Assembly (NCBI GenBank): GCA_025917655.1
Contig: CP084619.1
Location: forward strand, 1,488,001-1,552,000
Source: Chlorella sorokiniana
Lineage: Eukaryota; Chlorophyta; Trebouxiophyceae; Chlorellales; Chlorellaceae
Direction: 5' to 3'
DNA: 64,000 nt
Under the pieces are notes generated by a model. It was given only the letters and a program-made list of their open reading frames with translations, was not told the origin of the DNA and made no database searches. The position numbers and the translations under genes are program-made. Every line of letters begins with the position of its first letter. The first letter of the stretch is position 1. Positions 21,430 to 32,975 of this stretch are shown here, in pieces.

Positions 21430-23428
21430 TCAGGCGTCGGCTGCCAGCACATCTCCTGAGGTATCGCCAAGCAGGGGGCAGCCCCGCAGGAACTCCCGCC
21501 ACACCGCCAGCACCTCCAGCCAGGGCCGCAGCGCCGGCAGGTCGACGTCGCCCAGCTGCAGCGCAAGTGCGTCCTCCAGCACCTGCTGGCGCCGCGGCTC
21601 GCCCGGCCACATCAGCAGCGCGACAAAGCGTGCCGCGGGCGCCGCGCCTGCCCCTGCGCCACCCTGCGCCTCGCAGGGCCCGCCGCGCCTCGCCAGCTCG
21701 ACCAGCGCTGGCAGCGGCAGTTGCTGCAGGCAGAAGGAGAGCCAGGCGGGCGCGTCCAGCAGCAGGCGCCAGGCGTGCTGCGCACGCTGCGCGCGGCCCC
21801 GCGGCTGCTGCTGTGCTGGCTGCGTGTACAGCTGCAGGTGCGCCAAGACCTGGTGGAGCCCCTCCACGCAAGGGGCCCGGGTGTGCAAGACCGCTGCCGC
21901 GGCGGCAAGGCCAGCGGGGTAGAGAACCGCCAGCTGGGCGGGCAGCCGTTGCTCGGCTGCCAGTTCCCCTTGCTGCGCGGCTCTAGCTGCGTGCAGGTGA
22001 AGCAGCAGCAGGCGCCACACCGCAGGGTGGCCGCTGTCTGCCAGCCAGCCGTGCAGCACCTGCCGAACTGCCAGGTGCAGGGCCGGGTGCCGGGCCGCAG
22101 CTGCGACGCAGGCTGCCCAGCGCGGCCTGCTGCCGACCGCCCGCTGCAGGTCCGTCCAAGCCGAGGCGCCGCCCTTGCTTCCTTCGCCTGCCTCCTCCTG
22201 GCCTCTGTCCTGCTGCGTTGCAGCCTCCAGCATTTCAAGGAGGGTCTGGTGCAAGGCCTGCAGGCACACGAGGCAGCATGAAGAAGGCACTTTACGAGCG
22301 CCAGGTCAGGCCGCACACCCAGCGCTGTCGGTCTGCAAAGCGGTGAAGCGCCAGCAAGACCGTGCCCTGCATTCCCGCCTTGGGCTTGGGCTGCATCCTC
22401 TTGCCTGCGGCTCCAGCATCCAGCACGCAGCCCAGCCCTGCTCGGAAAGGCCCAGCGCCGCCGCCTCCATCGGCGACTCGGGCAGCGAGCCAAGCAGCGA
22501 GAGCAGCTGGCGCAGGGTGGCATGCAGGGGGCTGGGTTCCACGCTGCCAGCCTGCCATGTGGGCAGGCTAACGGCTGCCAGCAGCAGGCGGTCCAAAGGG
22601 GACTGATGCGCCGAGGCGGGTCCGCTGCCGCTGCCGCGGATCGGCGCCAGAGCCTGAGCGGTGCGCAAGGTGAGGTTCGCCTCTGCGTCATGCCAGTCCT
22701 GAGCACTGAAGCCCAGCCGGCCAATGAGTTTCGCAAGCTGCTGATGCCTGCTGGTGCAACAGGATGACGAAGTGCGGGGCCGACGGGTTTGCGGCGAAAC
22801 AGGCCGGAAAGGCGCGGAATCGGGGCTGCAGGAGCCAAGCCCTGCTGCAATGCCACAAAGAGCCGCTGCGAGCTGCACTGTAGCCTGCTGATGGCTGCCT
22901 CACATGTGTGCAGCGGCAACCGCAGCTGGGTGGCCTTGAGAGCTGACAGCAGAGCAAGGGCGGCATCAGTGGCGGCACGAGCGACGGACGGGCAAAGGTG
23001 GGTGGCGACTTGCTCCAGCAAGGGGGCCAAAGCAGCCACATGGATCTCTATCTGCGGAAGGTGCGGACGGAGAGCAGCCCAGTGAGGTAAGACAGAACGC
23101 CGATGTGATCTAGAGGGCGATTGGGGCTTACTTCGGCCACTGCATTGATAGGATTGTCGTGCAGGCTGAGTGATTGAGGAATCAAACTAGAAATAGATCC
23201 TGGGAAACCGTCGGCAAGCGCCATTCACGAGCCGCGCTGCAGGTGCACACAGAAAGCATCCCAGTATGTGCAAACCAATGTTAAACTTACAGTCCCGTTG
23301 ACGGCATGCATGCCCGCTTGCCTGCCCGGCGCTGCGGTATGCCAGCGCATCGCATCCGCCCTGCACGCCGCAGGGCTGTGATGACCGTGGTTGTGCATGC
23401 CTTCCTCCACCATCACGCGGGCTTTCAT
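21430..23428 (-). CDS. Unrecognised helical (HEAT/ARM-like) protein
   Basis: Exon 1 starts at ATG 23428 (MKARVMVEEGMHNHGHH) and ends at a strong donor, ACT|GTAAGT. The next exon, after TTCCGCAG, opens in phase with IEIHVAALAPLLEQVATHL then CPSVARAATDAALALLSAL, typical alpha-solenoid helices. Further blocks are SPLDRLLLAAVSLPTWQAG, LHATLRQLLSLLGSLPESPM, HQTLLEMLEAATQQD, LHLAVRQVLHGWLADSG and ALRPWLEVLAVWREFLRGC, with the stop at 21430-21432. The Leu/Ala-rich repeating helices suggest a scaffold. The opening of exon 2 weakly recalls the IPI1/TEX10 ribosome-assembly family, but this is not secure. Internal frame switches may be introns or lost bases. Confidence 0.52.
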
Positions 23429-23679
23429 GCTTGAAAGGTCTGACAAGAGCAATCATTGAAAAATAATAATGAAGCTGCAACACTCACGTCGCCGCTGCTT
23501 TTCAAGCAAGCGGCGGCAACGTGAGCGACAGCATCAAGCGGTGGGGTGGGTCATACAAAGTTCTCTCGACAGTCACGAAAAACGCGAGCGAGCAAGGCCT
23601 GGGTTGCCCTAACTGCAAAGAAACATCACAGCAAGGTGCCCTGCGCGCGAGCAGCCGCTGGCCGTGTGGCGGGATTTCA

Positions 23680-26600
23680 TCAGCTCGCGGTTGGCGGCAT
23701 CTCCTCCTCCTCCTGCGTCGGCGGCAGCGTCGGCGCGGAGGCCGGGGGCAGCCGCCGCCCGCCCGGACGCCCCACCGCTGTGCGTGGCGACACCGCCAAC
23801 GGGCTGCTGCCAAAACTGCTGCCGCTGGGCTCCACAGCCAGCCCGTTGGGGGCTCGGCGGCGGGTGCCCCCACGCGGCCCGACCCAAACGCAGTCATCCC
23901 GCTGCTGGCGGTGCTGCTGCCCGACACGCGGGCTACCTGGCCGCTGAAGGCGCTGTAGATGCCGCTGGGGTAGACGCCACTGGGGTAGGCGCCGCTGTAG
24001 GCGCCGCTGGGGTAGGCGCCGGGCAGGGAGCCCAGCGTGGAGCCCAGCGTGGACATGGATGGCCGCAACGCCACTGAGCCCACGCTGGCCAGCGCCTGCC
24101 GCGCGGGCGCCACTGGCCCTCGATGAACGCAATCTCAATCGGGCTGGGCGCGGGGGGGGGGGGGGGGGGGAGGGGCGGGCGCGGGCGTGTTAAGCAAGCC
24201 ACCCCCTACGCCCTACGTCAATCAGGCCTGGCCGATGCCAACCGCCCGCAAGCAGCCCGTCGAACCCAAGCAAGCAGCGCCGCCACAGGCGCCCCCTTCA
24301 CGTGAGGTCATCGTTGGACGAGTGGTCGACGCGCGAGTGCTTCACGTAGCTCATGGGCAGGGAAAAGAAGAGGTAGAAGGCGGTCGCACCCCCAAAGTAG
24401 GCCCCAATCTTCCAGTATCCGCTGTTGGGCAGCGCTGCCAGGCTGCAGGGCGGCGCGAGGGGCAAGGGGAAAGCGAGTGAGATCTGGAAGGGCGGAGCGC
24501 GCGCTGCGGAGGTGCTGCGCGGCGCAGGCGGCGCGCAGCCGCTCTACCCTGCAGCTGCCAGCCCCGCAGGCAGAGCGCGCGCGGCGGCGGCTGGCGGGCG
24601 GGCGGGCGGGCGGGCGGGCGGGCGGGTGCGCACTTGAACACGACGAGCAGCAGGGCCAGGGCGGGCAGCCAGGGCATCATCCACCAGGGGATGCGCCAGC
24701 CGGGCGGCTCGTACTCCAGGGGGCACCAGAAGAGGAAGGAGGCGGCGACCAGGGCCCAGGCCAGCAGGAAGAAGAGCGAGTCGAGCGAGTGGCGCAGGCC
24801 CTCCCCATGGGCGGGCACTCCTGCGCCCCTGGCGGCGACTCTGGGCGGCACGTACTCGTCAGGCAGCGGGGTGGCGCTGGCCTGGTAGTAGGCGGCCAGC
24901 GCTGCGCGGCAGTGGGCGGGGGTGGGTGGGTGGGTGGGTGTGGTGTGTGTTAGGGGGAGGGGGGTCCAACTTGAGAGCGCAGACGCTGTGCAGCCAACAA
25001 CAAACGGCTGCACTGCTGGAGGTGCAAGCCGCACGCGCAGCGATGGGAGACGCATGAGCGACAGTTGCTGGTAGGCCGGCACCAGGGATGTACGCGCGTT
25101 GGACCGGCATCTGGCCCTTGCAGGCAGTTCCCCCTGCAGCTTCACCACTGGCAGCCCACCTACGCACACGCCGTTGAGCGCCGCCATGTGGACCAGCAGG
25201 ATGATGTGCCGCGCACGCACAGACAGCTTCAGGCGGCGGCGCAGAGGCATGGACCAGCGGCCGCGCTCGCTCTTGTCCGCCTCTATCGTGCCGTGCCTGG
25301 GAGAGCAGTGGTGATGCAGGCGAGCAAGGTGGGCGGAGGCTCATGCAGGGTGACAGCCGCGGGACGTGCATGCGAGGCAGAGGGCAGGCAGCGTGCCGAA
25401 GCACAAGCATGGGGCGAGGCCAGAAGGGAAACGAGCAACATGGGGGCCTCACCTCGTGATGCGCACATGCACCCGGGGTGTACCGCCGGTACAGCATCGC
25501 GTTGACCACCAGCCACAGCGCGGACAGCGTGCCAAACGACACCAGCGGCACCATGGCGTTGTTGTTGACTACCATGCCGATGATAGCTGCGCTCGGGGGA
25601 GGGGTGAGGGCGGAGGTCAGGGCAGGGCGGTTGGCACCACACGGGGCCTGCAAGCGTGGTGCCAATGCAAGCGCGGTGCCAACCAGTGCACGCAGGCAGC
25701 GGCGCCGGCTTGCGGCAGCTCCACATGCGCTGCAAGCGAGGCACGGCAAAGATGCAGAGACGTGCAGGGAGGTCGCAGGCGCATGCAGCAGCTGCCGCAA
25801 CCCCCAGGCCCCAGGCTCACAGATGACAAAGCCCAGCACCAGCTGAGCGATGACGGGGTCTGGGTGCGCGGCGAGATGCGGGCCAGAAAGGGTGGCAGCA
25901 GCCAGTCGCGGCTCGCCGCCATGACGACGCGCGACACGGAGAAGAGGCCCACGATGAGGGCGGCGGTGGAGCCCAGCAGGGCGCCCACAGACACAATGTA
26001 CTGCATGTAGTTCAGTCCTGCGGGGCGGAGGAAGGCGTGGTGCCCCCAGGCGTCGTTGCCGCACCTCAGCCGGTGATACTTGGACAGCCCTTGCCTCAGT
26101 TCCCTGGCACCCAACCGCCTGCACAGAAACCACCAGGCCCCAGCCAGGTGCACCGCCGCGTGTGCCTGTGCGGCAGCCCTGGGGCGCACCCTGCAGCCAT
26201 GCTCACCGACGGCATTAAACACGGTGACAAAGTTGAGTCGGTTGAGGGAGGAGAAGTAGGTGGCGTAGGGGCAGGCGACGTTAGGGGCGGTCATGAGCAC
26301 CAGTGCCAGCGCCAGCATGAAGTAGAGCAGCCCCGAGCCGGTGATGGAGCCCACGATGGCCCACGGGATGTGGTTCACGTTCTTGACCTGGCAGGTTGCG
26401 AGGAAAGGCAGGGTTATCAATGGCGGGCAGGCAGCCACGCGGGGTCGAGCTTTCGGCAGGCCAGCGGCCACCGCCAAGGAGTGCGGCAGGCATGTTCACA
26501 ACGGGCATGCTGGCAGGCACAGCAATCCCGCATGCCGGCTGGGGCGGCTCTAAAGCCTCCCTCCTTGCCTGCTGCCCCCCATCCCCCGCCAGGGGCACAA

Positions 26601-28395
26601 GGCAACACCCAGACCACTGAATACTCAACGGCATACCGCGCACCCCCTGCCCCTCACCCACTCCCACGCAGCACCCACCTCCTCCGCCGCCGTGCCCAGC
26701 GCGTCAAAGCCGACGTACGAGAAGAAGAGGACGGAGGAGCCCAGGAAGACACCGTCCTCCTCCCAGGCCGGGTTGAGGAAGGGGCTGAGGTGGCTGGCGC
26801 TGCCCGCGGTGTAGCCCACGATGCAGACAAACAGCAGGACCACCACCTTGATCACAGTGGTGTCTGGCGGGGGGAGGGGGTGGGAAGGGGGTTGGGTGGA
26901 TGGGTGAGCGGGTAACGGTGGTTTTGGAGGTGGAAGAGCAACAGTAACAGGAGAGGTGGGAGCAGGGCAGGTGGCCCGCTGCGCTGCTGTGGCAACCCAG
27001 AGCTCCCTGGCCGGCTGCGGGAGCCGCCATGGCGGGGTAGTGGCCGCGGCGGTGGGTCGCGCTGCTGCAGCGGCTCCCCTGCAGGGCTCACAGGTGGTGA
27101 TGAAGGTGCTCTCCCGCATGCCCAGGGTGAGGATGGCGGAGATGACGAGCACGATGGCCAGCGCCATGAGCTGAGGCAGGGGTGCAGGGTTGGGGTGCGA
27201 CGAGTGGTGGGTGCGTGTGCTGGTGGGCAGGCGCAAACGAGGCGCTCCTCCCCTCCTTGCATGCACCGCCCCCAGCCCCAAAGCCGCCGCTCCACTCAGC
27301 TGTCGCAAACGCGCACAGCCTTGCGACATGACACCAGGCAGCAGCGCGGCGGGCAGGCAGGCGTGGGGCGGGCCGCCGGGCGCAGCGCTCGTCTCACGTC
27401 AAACTGGCCGCCGCCCACGGTCTGCGGGCCCACGCGGAAGTAGTCGGCTGGCAGGTTGCAGAGGCGCGCGAGGTAGGTGGAGAAGCCACGGGCCACCAAA
27501 GCCATGCCCGAAACGTACTCCAGAATCAGGCTGGCCACGGCGGCGCAGGCCGCCAGTTCGCCAAACGTGATCTGTGAGGGCAAGGGCGCGCGGGGACGGG
27601 GGGGGGCCGACGCGGTCAGCAAACGGCTGCGAGAGCTAGCCGCTGGCATGCACGCAAGCGGTTGCGGCTGCAGCGGCCAGCGCCCCACCATGACGTAGGA
27701 GAAGGCGCCGCCGGAGACGGGGAACTCCACGCACAGCTCGGCGTAGCAGGCGCCCGCACACAGCGCACACAGCCCGCTCATGAGCACGCTCACAACCACA
27801 GCAACGCTGTGTGTCAGTTCAAAGGGGTGGGAAGGCGCGGGGGGGGTCAAAGGAGGTATCAACAGCATGTGTCTTCCGTCCGGCTGCGGGCCTGGGCGCA
27901 GGGCGGTGCCAGGCCAACCCAGCAGTAGCAGGGCCCAGCGGTGTCATCCTGCACCGGAGCTGCGGCCAGCTGTCGCTGCCCTCACCCGGCATACACGCCC
28001 GCCGTTCCTGTGAACTGCGCCCAGCCAGAGCCGATCAAGATGCCCAGTCCGAGGCAAAGCACGTCAAAGCCGCCAAACGTCTTGCGTAGGCTGCCGCGCA
28101 GCATCGCCTGCGGGCGCAGCGGCGACCAGGGGGATTGTAGGTGTTGGCACGTATGTCGTCCAGCCGCTTGTTCAAACTTCCTTTGGTGCATTTGAAGCAG
28201 AGGAAACACCGCGCCAGAGGCATGCATACAGCCTAGATGCGGAGGCGCCACCGCTGCCGCGCAGCCGCTGCCACAGACAACGAGCTGCCGCACCTCTTGC
28301 AGCTCCTCCTCCAGCGTGCGTTTCCTGAAAAGTAGGCGCGGTGCGATGCTGGGCAGGGACCGCAGCGCCCCAAACCACTCATGCGCAAGCTTCAT
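23680..28395 (-). CDS. Cationic amino-acid transporter (plant CAT type, APC superfamily)
   Basis: Multi-pass carrier expected to import arginine, lysine or related amino acids. From ATG 28395 the cytosolic start (KLAHEWFGALRSLPSIAPRL) leads through an intron to SLRKTFGGFDVLCLGLGI then LIGSGWAQFTGTAGVYAG, the helix-1 substrate loop of APC carriers. Then come GACYAELCVEFPVSGGAFSY, LILEYVSGMALVARGFSTYL, SSVLFFSYVGFDALGTAAEE, NVNHIPWAIVGSITGSGLLY, SVSRVVMAASRDWLLPPFLA, NNNAMVPLVSFGTLSALWLV and the C-terminal helices ending FFSLPMSYVKHSRVDH. A read-through stop exists at 24298, but splicing over a poly-C acceptor joins NDDLT to PIEIAFIEG and a Ser/Gly/Tyr-Pro tail ending EEEEMPPTAS at 23680. One tail frame change sits at a C run near 23867. 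Confidence 0.9.
24152..24170 (+). repeat. Poly-G run of 19 (poly-C on the coding strand)
   Basis: It sits just upstream, in transcription order, of the last acceptor of the amino-acid transporter, so it serves as an extreme polypyrimidine tract. Its length is likely unreliable in sequencing. Confidence 0.85.
24593..24627 (+). repeat. (GGCG)n microsatellite in a transporter intron
   Basis: About eight tandem GGCG units. Four or more GGG runs with single-base spacers give strong G-quadruplex potential on the strand opposite to the transcript. Confidence 0.85.
24913..24962 (+). repeat. (GGGT)n tract in a transporter intron
   Basis: GGGTGGGTGGGT-type units followed by GT repeats, immediately downstream (in transcription order, upstream of the acceptor) of a transporter exon. 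It is also quadruplex-prone. Confidence 0.8.
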
Positions 28396-29361
28396 CCTGC
28401 CAGCCCCGGCCGCAGGCTTGTCCCTGCGCCGCTGCTGACGGCGGCAGCTGCCCGCGGCCTTGGGTGCCGGCAGCGGCTTGTCGCGGCTGTCGCTGTCTAC
28501 CTCTACGGCTTAAATGGTGACAGCAGTGCGTGGTGTGCAGTGCAAGCCGCAAGCCGGCAATGGTGTGTGAGCTTGTCAAGTTCCCAGGGCCCTAACAACC
28601 GCCTACGTGCGTCCTTAACGGCCTTGATGCGCGCGAACTGTACACAGTGCGGACTTGAAGTAAGGAAGTCGCCCATGAGCAACACCCCTCCCCTGAGGGC
28701 GACGCCAGCAGGGCTCGGCTTGACCAGGACATGACAGGCTGACATGCATTCGTGAGCATGTTACCAATGTAAGGCCACCTGTCATTACGTGCATTTGCAT
28801 CACGGTTGACCAATGGAGGCAAGTTGGCCTGGGCAACCGGCGCGTGCATAGAGGCCCCACACAGCGGCGTGGTTGACGACAAGGGCAGTGCGGCCCCCAC
28901 GCATCTGCTCGGTGGAACTATCATGATACTCAGAGTGCATGCTGGCCATGAATGACATGCACGCCTATATGTCTCATATATCAAGCGTGGGAGAATGAGA
29001 GAGGGGCTTCCCGTCTCAGGAAGGAGTTCAAATCCCTGGGGATGCAAGGGCCCACATGGAAGACGTCTATGTTCTATTATTGTTGTTTCGTGGTGCGTGT
29101 GTGTATGTATGTGGTCAAGCTGGCATAAGCAGGCAGAGAGCAATATCAAGTTGAGCAGGGATCAAGCGCTGGGGCGGCGATTCATTGAGGTGGACAACAT
29201 GCACAGGATCTCGAGTGTCGTTTGCACACAGCGGGCGCTTCCAAAACCAGAGGTTGGGGACGTTCAAAGGGTGCAGGTGCTATCCTTGCATGACACGTGT
29301 TTAATGGATAGGAACAAGAATAAGGGATCGCGTGGCAGCTACAGCAGCCCGTCAATGTCTG
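28396..29361. other. Intergenic region between tandem minus-strand genes
   Basis: About 965 bases hold the promoter of the amino-acid transporter and the 3' end of the CxxCxGxG gene. The part around 28920-28990 is AT-rich. Open frames here lack coding character. A T-loop-like GTTCAAATCC at about 29027 has no tRNA around it. Confidence 0.45.
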
Positions 29362-30317
29362 CTACGGGTTTTGATTGGAGCTGCCATTGGCGTGAGGGCT
29401 GCTGCCGCCAAGTGCGGGACTGCTGTCTGTGGCCGGCTGCTTGCCACCGTTGTTGCTGTAAGCACCGTGACCTGGCCAGCGAAAGCGGACAGGCTTCCCC
29501 TCGGGAGCAGGCGGCCGCCCGATTGTGGTGTTGGGGCCGCAGCCATTCACGTGAGGCACCGTGTCTCTATGGATGGTGCTGTGCCGCACATAGCCCAAGC
29601 CGTTGCACAGCAGGCACACAGTGACCATGCGGTGCGCTGAGGTGGCACGGGAGCGAGACGACTGGGCGGTGCGGGCGGCGCCGCTCCCGTTGCACGCCCG
29701 GCAGCGTGCCTCCCACACGTGGATGGGCGTGTGCCTGGTCTCGGGGTGTTGCTCCTGCAGCAACAAGGACACGCCGCCTCAGAGTTGGCCAAGGCAACGA
29801 GTCACCCCCGCGCTCTTCATGGAGTGCAGCACTGCATGCCGGGGTCGACTGCCCCCGCATTGGGAGCCTGTCTTTTGAATGGCAAGGAAAGCGCAGACGT
29901 CTGAGGCCTGAACCAATCCCAACAAGGACCGTCAGGTGAGTGGGCAGCAAACGCGCCACTCAGCAGGCGCTCACCTCAGGGGTGAGTGTGGAGCCGTCTG
30001 GTGGCAGCTTGGGGAAGCCGAGGTACAGCGAGGACGGCATGTGGTGCGCACCGCCGCTGTCATGCTGGCAGGGGTTCTCAGGGTGCTCTTGCGGCATTGA
30101 AAACGCATCACTTGTCAGGCTGCCATTCTGCTGCTGCTGCTCCTGCTGCTGCTGCTGCTGGTGGTGGTGAGAGGCTGCCCCCGCCGCCGTCTCCGCTCTG
30201 CTGGCCGCGCTGTATCTCTGCGGCTCGCACCCGAGGCGTTCTTCCGGCGAGGTTTGGGACCGCCACTGCCCAAGGTCGAGGTCGGGGAGCGTTAATTATG
30301 CCGAAACCCGCTGTCAT
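29362..30317 (-). CDS. Small CxxCxGxG zinc protein (DnaJ cysteine-rich domain), probably plastid
   Basis: The last exon (after TTGCTGCAG at about 29766) contains two half-sites, CRACNGSG and CLLCNGLG, separated by about 25 residues. This is the zinc ribbon of the DnaJ cysteine-rich domain, used by plastid thiol/holdase chaperones such as BSD2. Only two of the four usual half-sites are seen, so it may bind one zinc. Upstream exons give a His/Gln run, then HHMPSSLYLGFPKLPPDGST and a donor after TLTPE. The ATG at 30317 opens an Ala/Arg/Pro-rich, basic start (MTAGFGIINAPRPRP) compatible with a transit peptide; an in-frame GTG lies at 30446. A G-run frame change near 30180 separates start and body. 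A Gly/Asn/Ser-rich tail follows. Confidence 0.7.
30127..30169 (-). repeat. Trinucleotide repeat coding His/Gln run
   Basis: CTG/GTG units on the plus strand read CAC and CAG on the coding strand, giving about three His and ten Gln in the CxxCxGxG protein. Confidence 0.75.
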
Positions 30318-30800
30318 GTTGACCTGGTTGCGGCACCAAAATTGCAACAACTGTTCCCAGGTGCGCAAGGCCTTGGATGACTCGGGAGAACGACTATGGC
30401 ACTCCAGCTGAGTGCGCTCTTTTCGTCTCTGAGGCTGCAAAGCCACAGCAGCAGGTTGGGAACTGCAGGTAAGCCTGTTACACGCAGATTAACAATGAAG
30501 GTTGCGACAGGCGGAGTTGCACAAAGGGTGTGGAGGGGAAGCAGGCAAGCTGGCCGCTGGTGGCGCCAACGATGCAAGTTCTGGCAGCAGCAACAAAAGC
30601 AGCAGGTGCTGCAGATTGACATTTCATCCACGCATTTTGGGTATGGATAGACTCAAGGTGCATTCTAGGATGGAAGAGCAGATTGGTGACGAGAGCTGCA
30701 GAGGGTGTAGAGTCGGAGAAATGCGGCGGCTCAGTACAGCACATGAGCGCCAGCATTCAATTTCGCAACATAACTGCTGCTCCCGCATAGGACGGTGGAA
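30318..30800. other. Intergenic region between tandem minus-strand genes
   Basis: It holds the 5' region of the CxxCxGxG gene and the 3' end of heme oxygenase. A minus-strand TGTAA at 30478-30482 lies about 320 bases after the heme oxygenase stop. Nothing else is recognised. Confidence 0.4.
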
Positions 30801-32514
30801 TCAGTGGCCCATCGGCTGTCCCTCGGTGATCAACTGCACTAGCTTGCCGCCCCAGGCAAAGGTGGCAGGCGTCTCCTGCAAGCACGCATCCTTCTCCTCA
30901 CGGCTCCACTCGGCGGCGATGCCGTTGATGGTGGTGCGCACCTTGTCCAGGTGTTCCTGCACACATGGGTAAAGCGCGAGGCGATTGCGAGCACTGAACC
31001 AACCAGGTGCAGCAAGCAGCAAGGGTACGACAGTATGCAGCCGACGGAATGTCGACCTTCTCTGGCTTGGTCTCCCACCTTCACGTCGCCCTCCCACATG
31101 TAGAAAGCACCGGTCCAGCCATCCAGCACCGAATTGCTCACGCTCTTGCCAATCATGCGGCCGCCAGCTGCGGGACAGGAAGTTCGATGATAAGTTTAGC
31201 GGAGCCAATCCAGTCATTGGTCACCTAGAGCCCTGAGCAGCCGCTGCTTGCCCCTTCCTATCCTATGCACTTCCTATCCTATGCATCAACATTTCAGGTT
31301 ACCCGGCCATCACCTGTATGAGCAAAGTAATGGTTGTAGTAGTGGCACAGGAAGGCGGGCGGGTTGCTCACCGCCAACTCCCGCAGCAGCCTGCAACATC
31401 ATGTGCAAGGGGATGACAAAATCTTAGACTTCATAGTCTACCTCGACTGGGATGAGTATCCAACCAGGATGCAAGCACGCTACCAGGGTAAGCTAGGCAA
31501 ATACGGCTCACTTGGCGTAGGTGTGTCCCGGGCCATCGGCCTCCGCCGCTGGAACATCCATGCCCCACTGCTGCCGCATGTGCTCAATGTCTTGGGCCAG
31601 CGCTGGTGCCCGCTCCAGCCCTGTGTTGGTCAGCTGCTTGTCTGCAGAGAGTAATATGGGCCAGGCGCGGCGAAGCATCCCGTCAGAGCAGGCGATGGAC
31701 CAGCTGACTTCCAGCGCAGCCCGGGTGCATGGAAATAGGCGCCGACCACAACGTGTCAGCTGGTCTTGGCCAGCGACGGCCAACATTAAGAAGCCTGGTA
31801 AACAGACGTCTGCAGTCTGCGTATGCAGTCCAGCTGGCCTCACAATAAGGCACAGCCGCTTCCTCCACAATCGCCTCAAAGGCCTCGTACACCGCCCTGC
31901 TCTCCACCATGAACTTCAAGAAGCCGGGCCGTGTCGGCACAAACTGCGGCGGAAAGCGCGGAAAGCAACACCAGGCACATCAATAATCATATACTGATAT
32001 ACTGGGAGCACACAGAGAAAACAAGGAGAGAGTGCAACCGCGTGGATCTGTGCAGATTACAGCTGGGGGCACTGACAGCCGGATCCATCCTCGACGGAGG
32101 TCTTCACTTACCGGCTTCCTGCTCTTAGGCTCCTCGGCCTTGCCCTCCTTGGGTGCCTGGCTCTTGGTGTGCAGTTTCATGCTGTAGTCACGCAGCTCCT
32201 CCAAGAAGGCTGGAAGCAGGTTCAAGGTGGAACAGGTGTCGGGATTCCACGCAGCGGTGCAGGAGATGGCCGGGCTGGCTTGGCTACACAATCACACTCT
32301 GCTGTGGTTGCAGCACCACTGGAAAGAGTACGAGAGTCAAAACACCATGAAGAAAGACAAAGCGAACCAGATGTAGGGGGAAGTGCAAGCAGCGGCGGGC
32401 AGACGGCGGCAAGCTGCAAGGCTCACTTTGCTCCACCGCCCCGGCCGTTGCCCGCACGGTGAATGACGAGCGACGGCAGTTGGCCGCCACGCAGCGCGTG
32501 CTTATGGGCCGCAC
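30801..32514 (-). CDS. HMOX1: Heme oxygenase, plant HY1 type
   Basis: Plastid enzyme that opens heme to biliverdin with ferredoxin, the first step to phytochromobilin-type bilins. Exons in order: a basic leader (CVAANCRRSSFTVRATAGA); FLEELRDYSMKLHTKSQAP with the proximal heme-ligand His; RPGFLKFMVESRAVYEAFEA; LTNTGLERAPALAQDIEHMR; LRELAVSNPPAFLCHYYNHY; then FAHT joined by splicing to AGGRMIGKSVSNSVLDGW and AFYMWEGDVK (distal helix); and finally INGIAAEWSREEKDACLQET then FAWGGKLVQLITEG with the stop at 30801-30803. All key blocks are intact. The first exon frame opens with GTG at 32514 and no ATG; an out-of-frame ATG lies at about 32580, so one base may be missing near the CGGCCC run, or an upstream exon exists. 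Confidence 0.9.
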
Positions 32515-32930
32515 TGTGGTCCTAAAGACGACCTTTGCTGCAGCACCTGACCAGCCGCTGTCTGGACCGCCTGAACCATGCTTGCAACTTACAACTGCGC
32601 CACGGCCTATTGAGATTGCAGCGCCTGAGGGGCGGGCTGGCGGTCTTCACGGAATTCCAGAAAAGTAGCGTTATCGCCTGCCCAGGAGGGTCTGGCGAAA
32701 TTGAAGGATTACAGAACAGAGCCCAATTGAGTGATCCGCAGGGTGTGTGATTGGAGACACATATATGCATCTTCTTGGCGGCCGTCCCGCCTGCACGCAT
32801 TGAGCGTGGATTATCTGCATCGCCGAGTATTCTGCATGCCCTGCTCACTTCATCAAGCATGGTAGCTCGTGGAGACAATATATCTCCTATGTGGATGTTG
32901 ATGAGGTGAAGCAAGCAGGAGATGAGGGGC

Positions 32931-32935
32931 TTACA
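32931..32935 (-). terminator. TGTAA poly(A) signal of the F-box/LRR-like gene
   Basis: The minus strand reads TGTAA 41 bases after the stop at 32976. Confidence 0.55.
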
Positions 32936-32975
32936 AGGGAACCGGTTCAACCAGTCGAGGCGTCGCAGCTCCACT

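Noticed and set aside
21612-23039. Single 475-residue minus-strand frame read as one exon
   Set aside because: Only its first part has helical coding character; the rest is out of frame relative to better exons (22306-22700 and 21430-22290), so I used a spliced model.
29015-29050. T-loop-like GTTCAAATCC suggesting a tRNA
   Set aside because: The flanking stem does not pair properly, and no D arm, anticodon arm or acceptor stem fits upstream.
28592-29149. 185-residue minus-strand open frame between two genes
   Set aside because: No domain, no conserved-looking blocks, and it covers the expected promoter of the amino-acid transporter.
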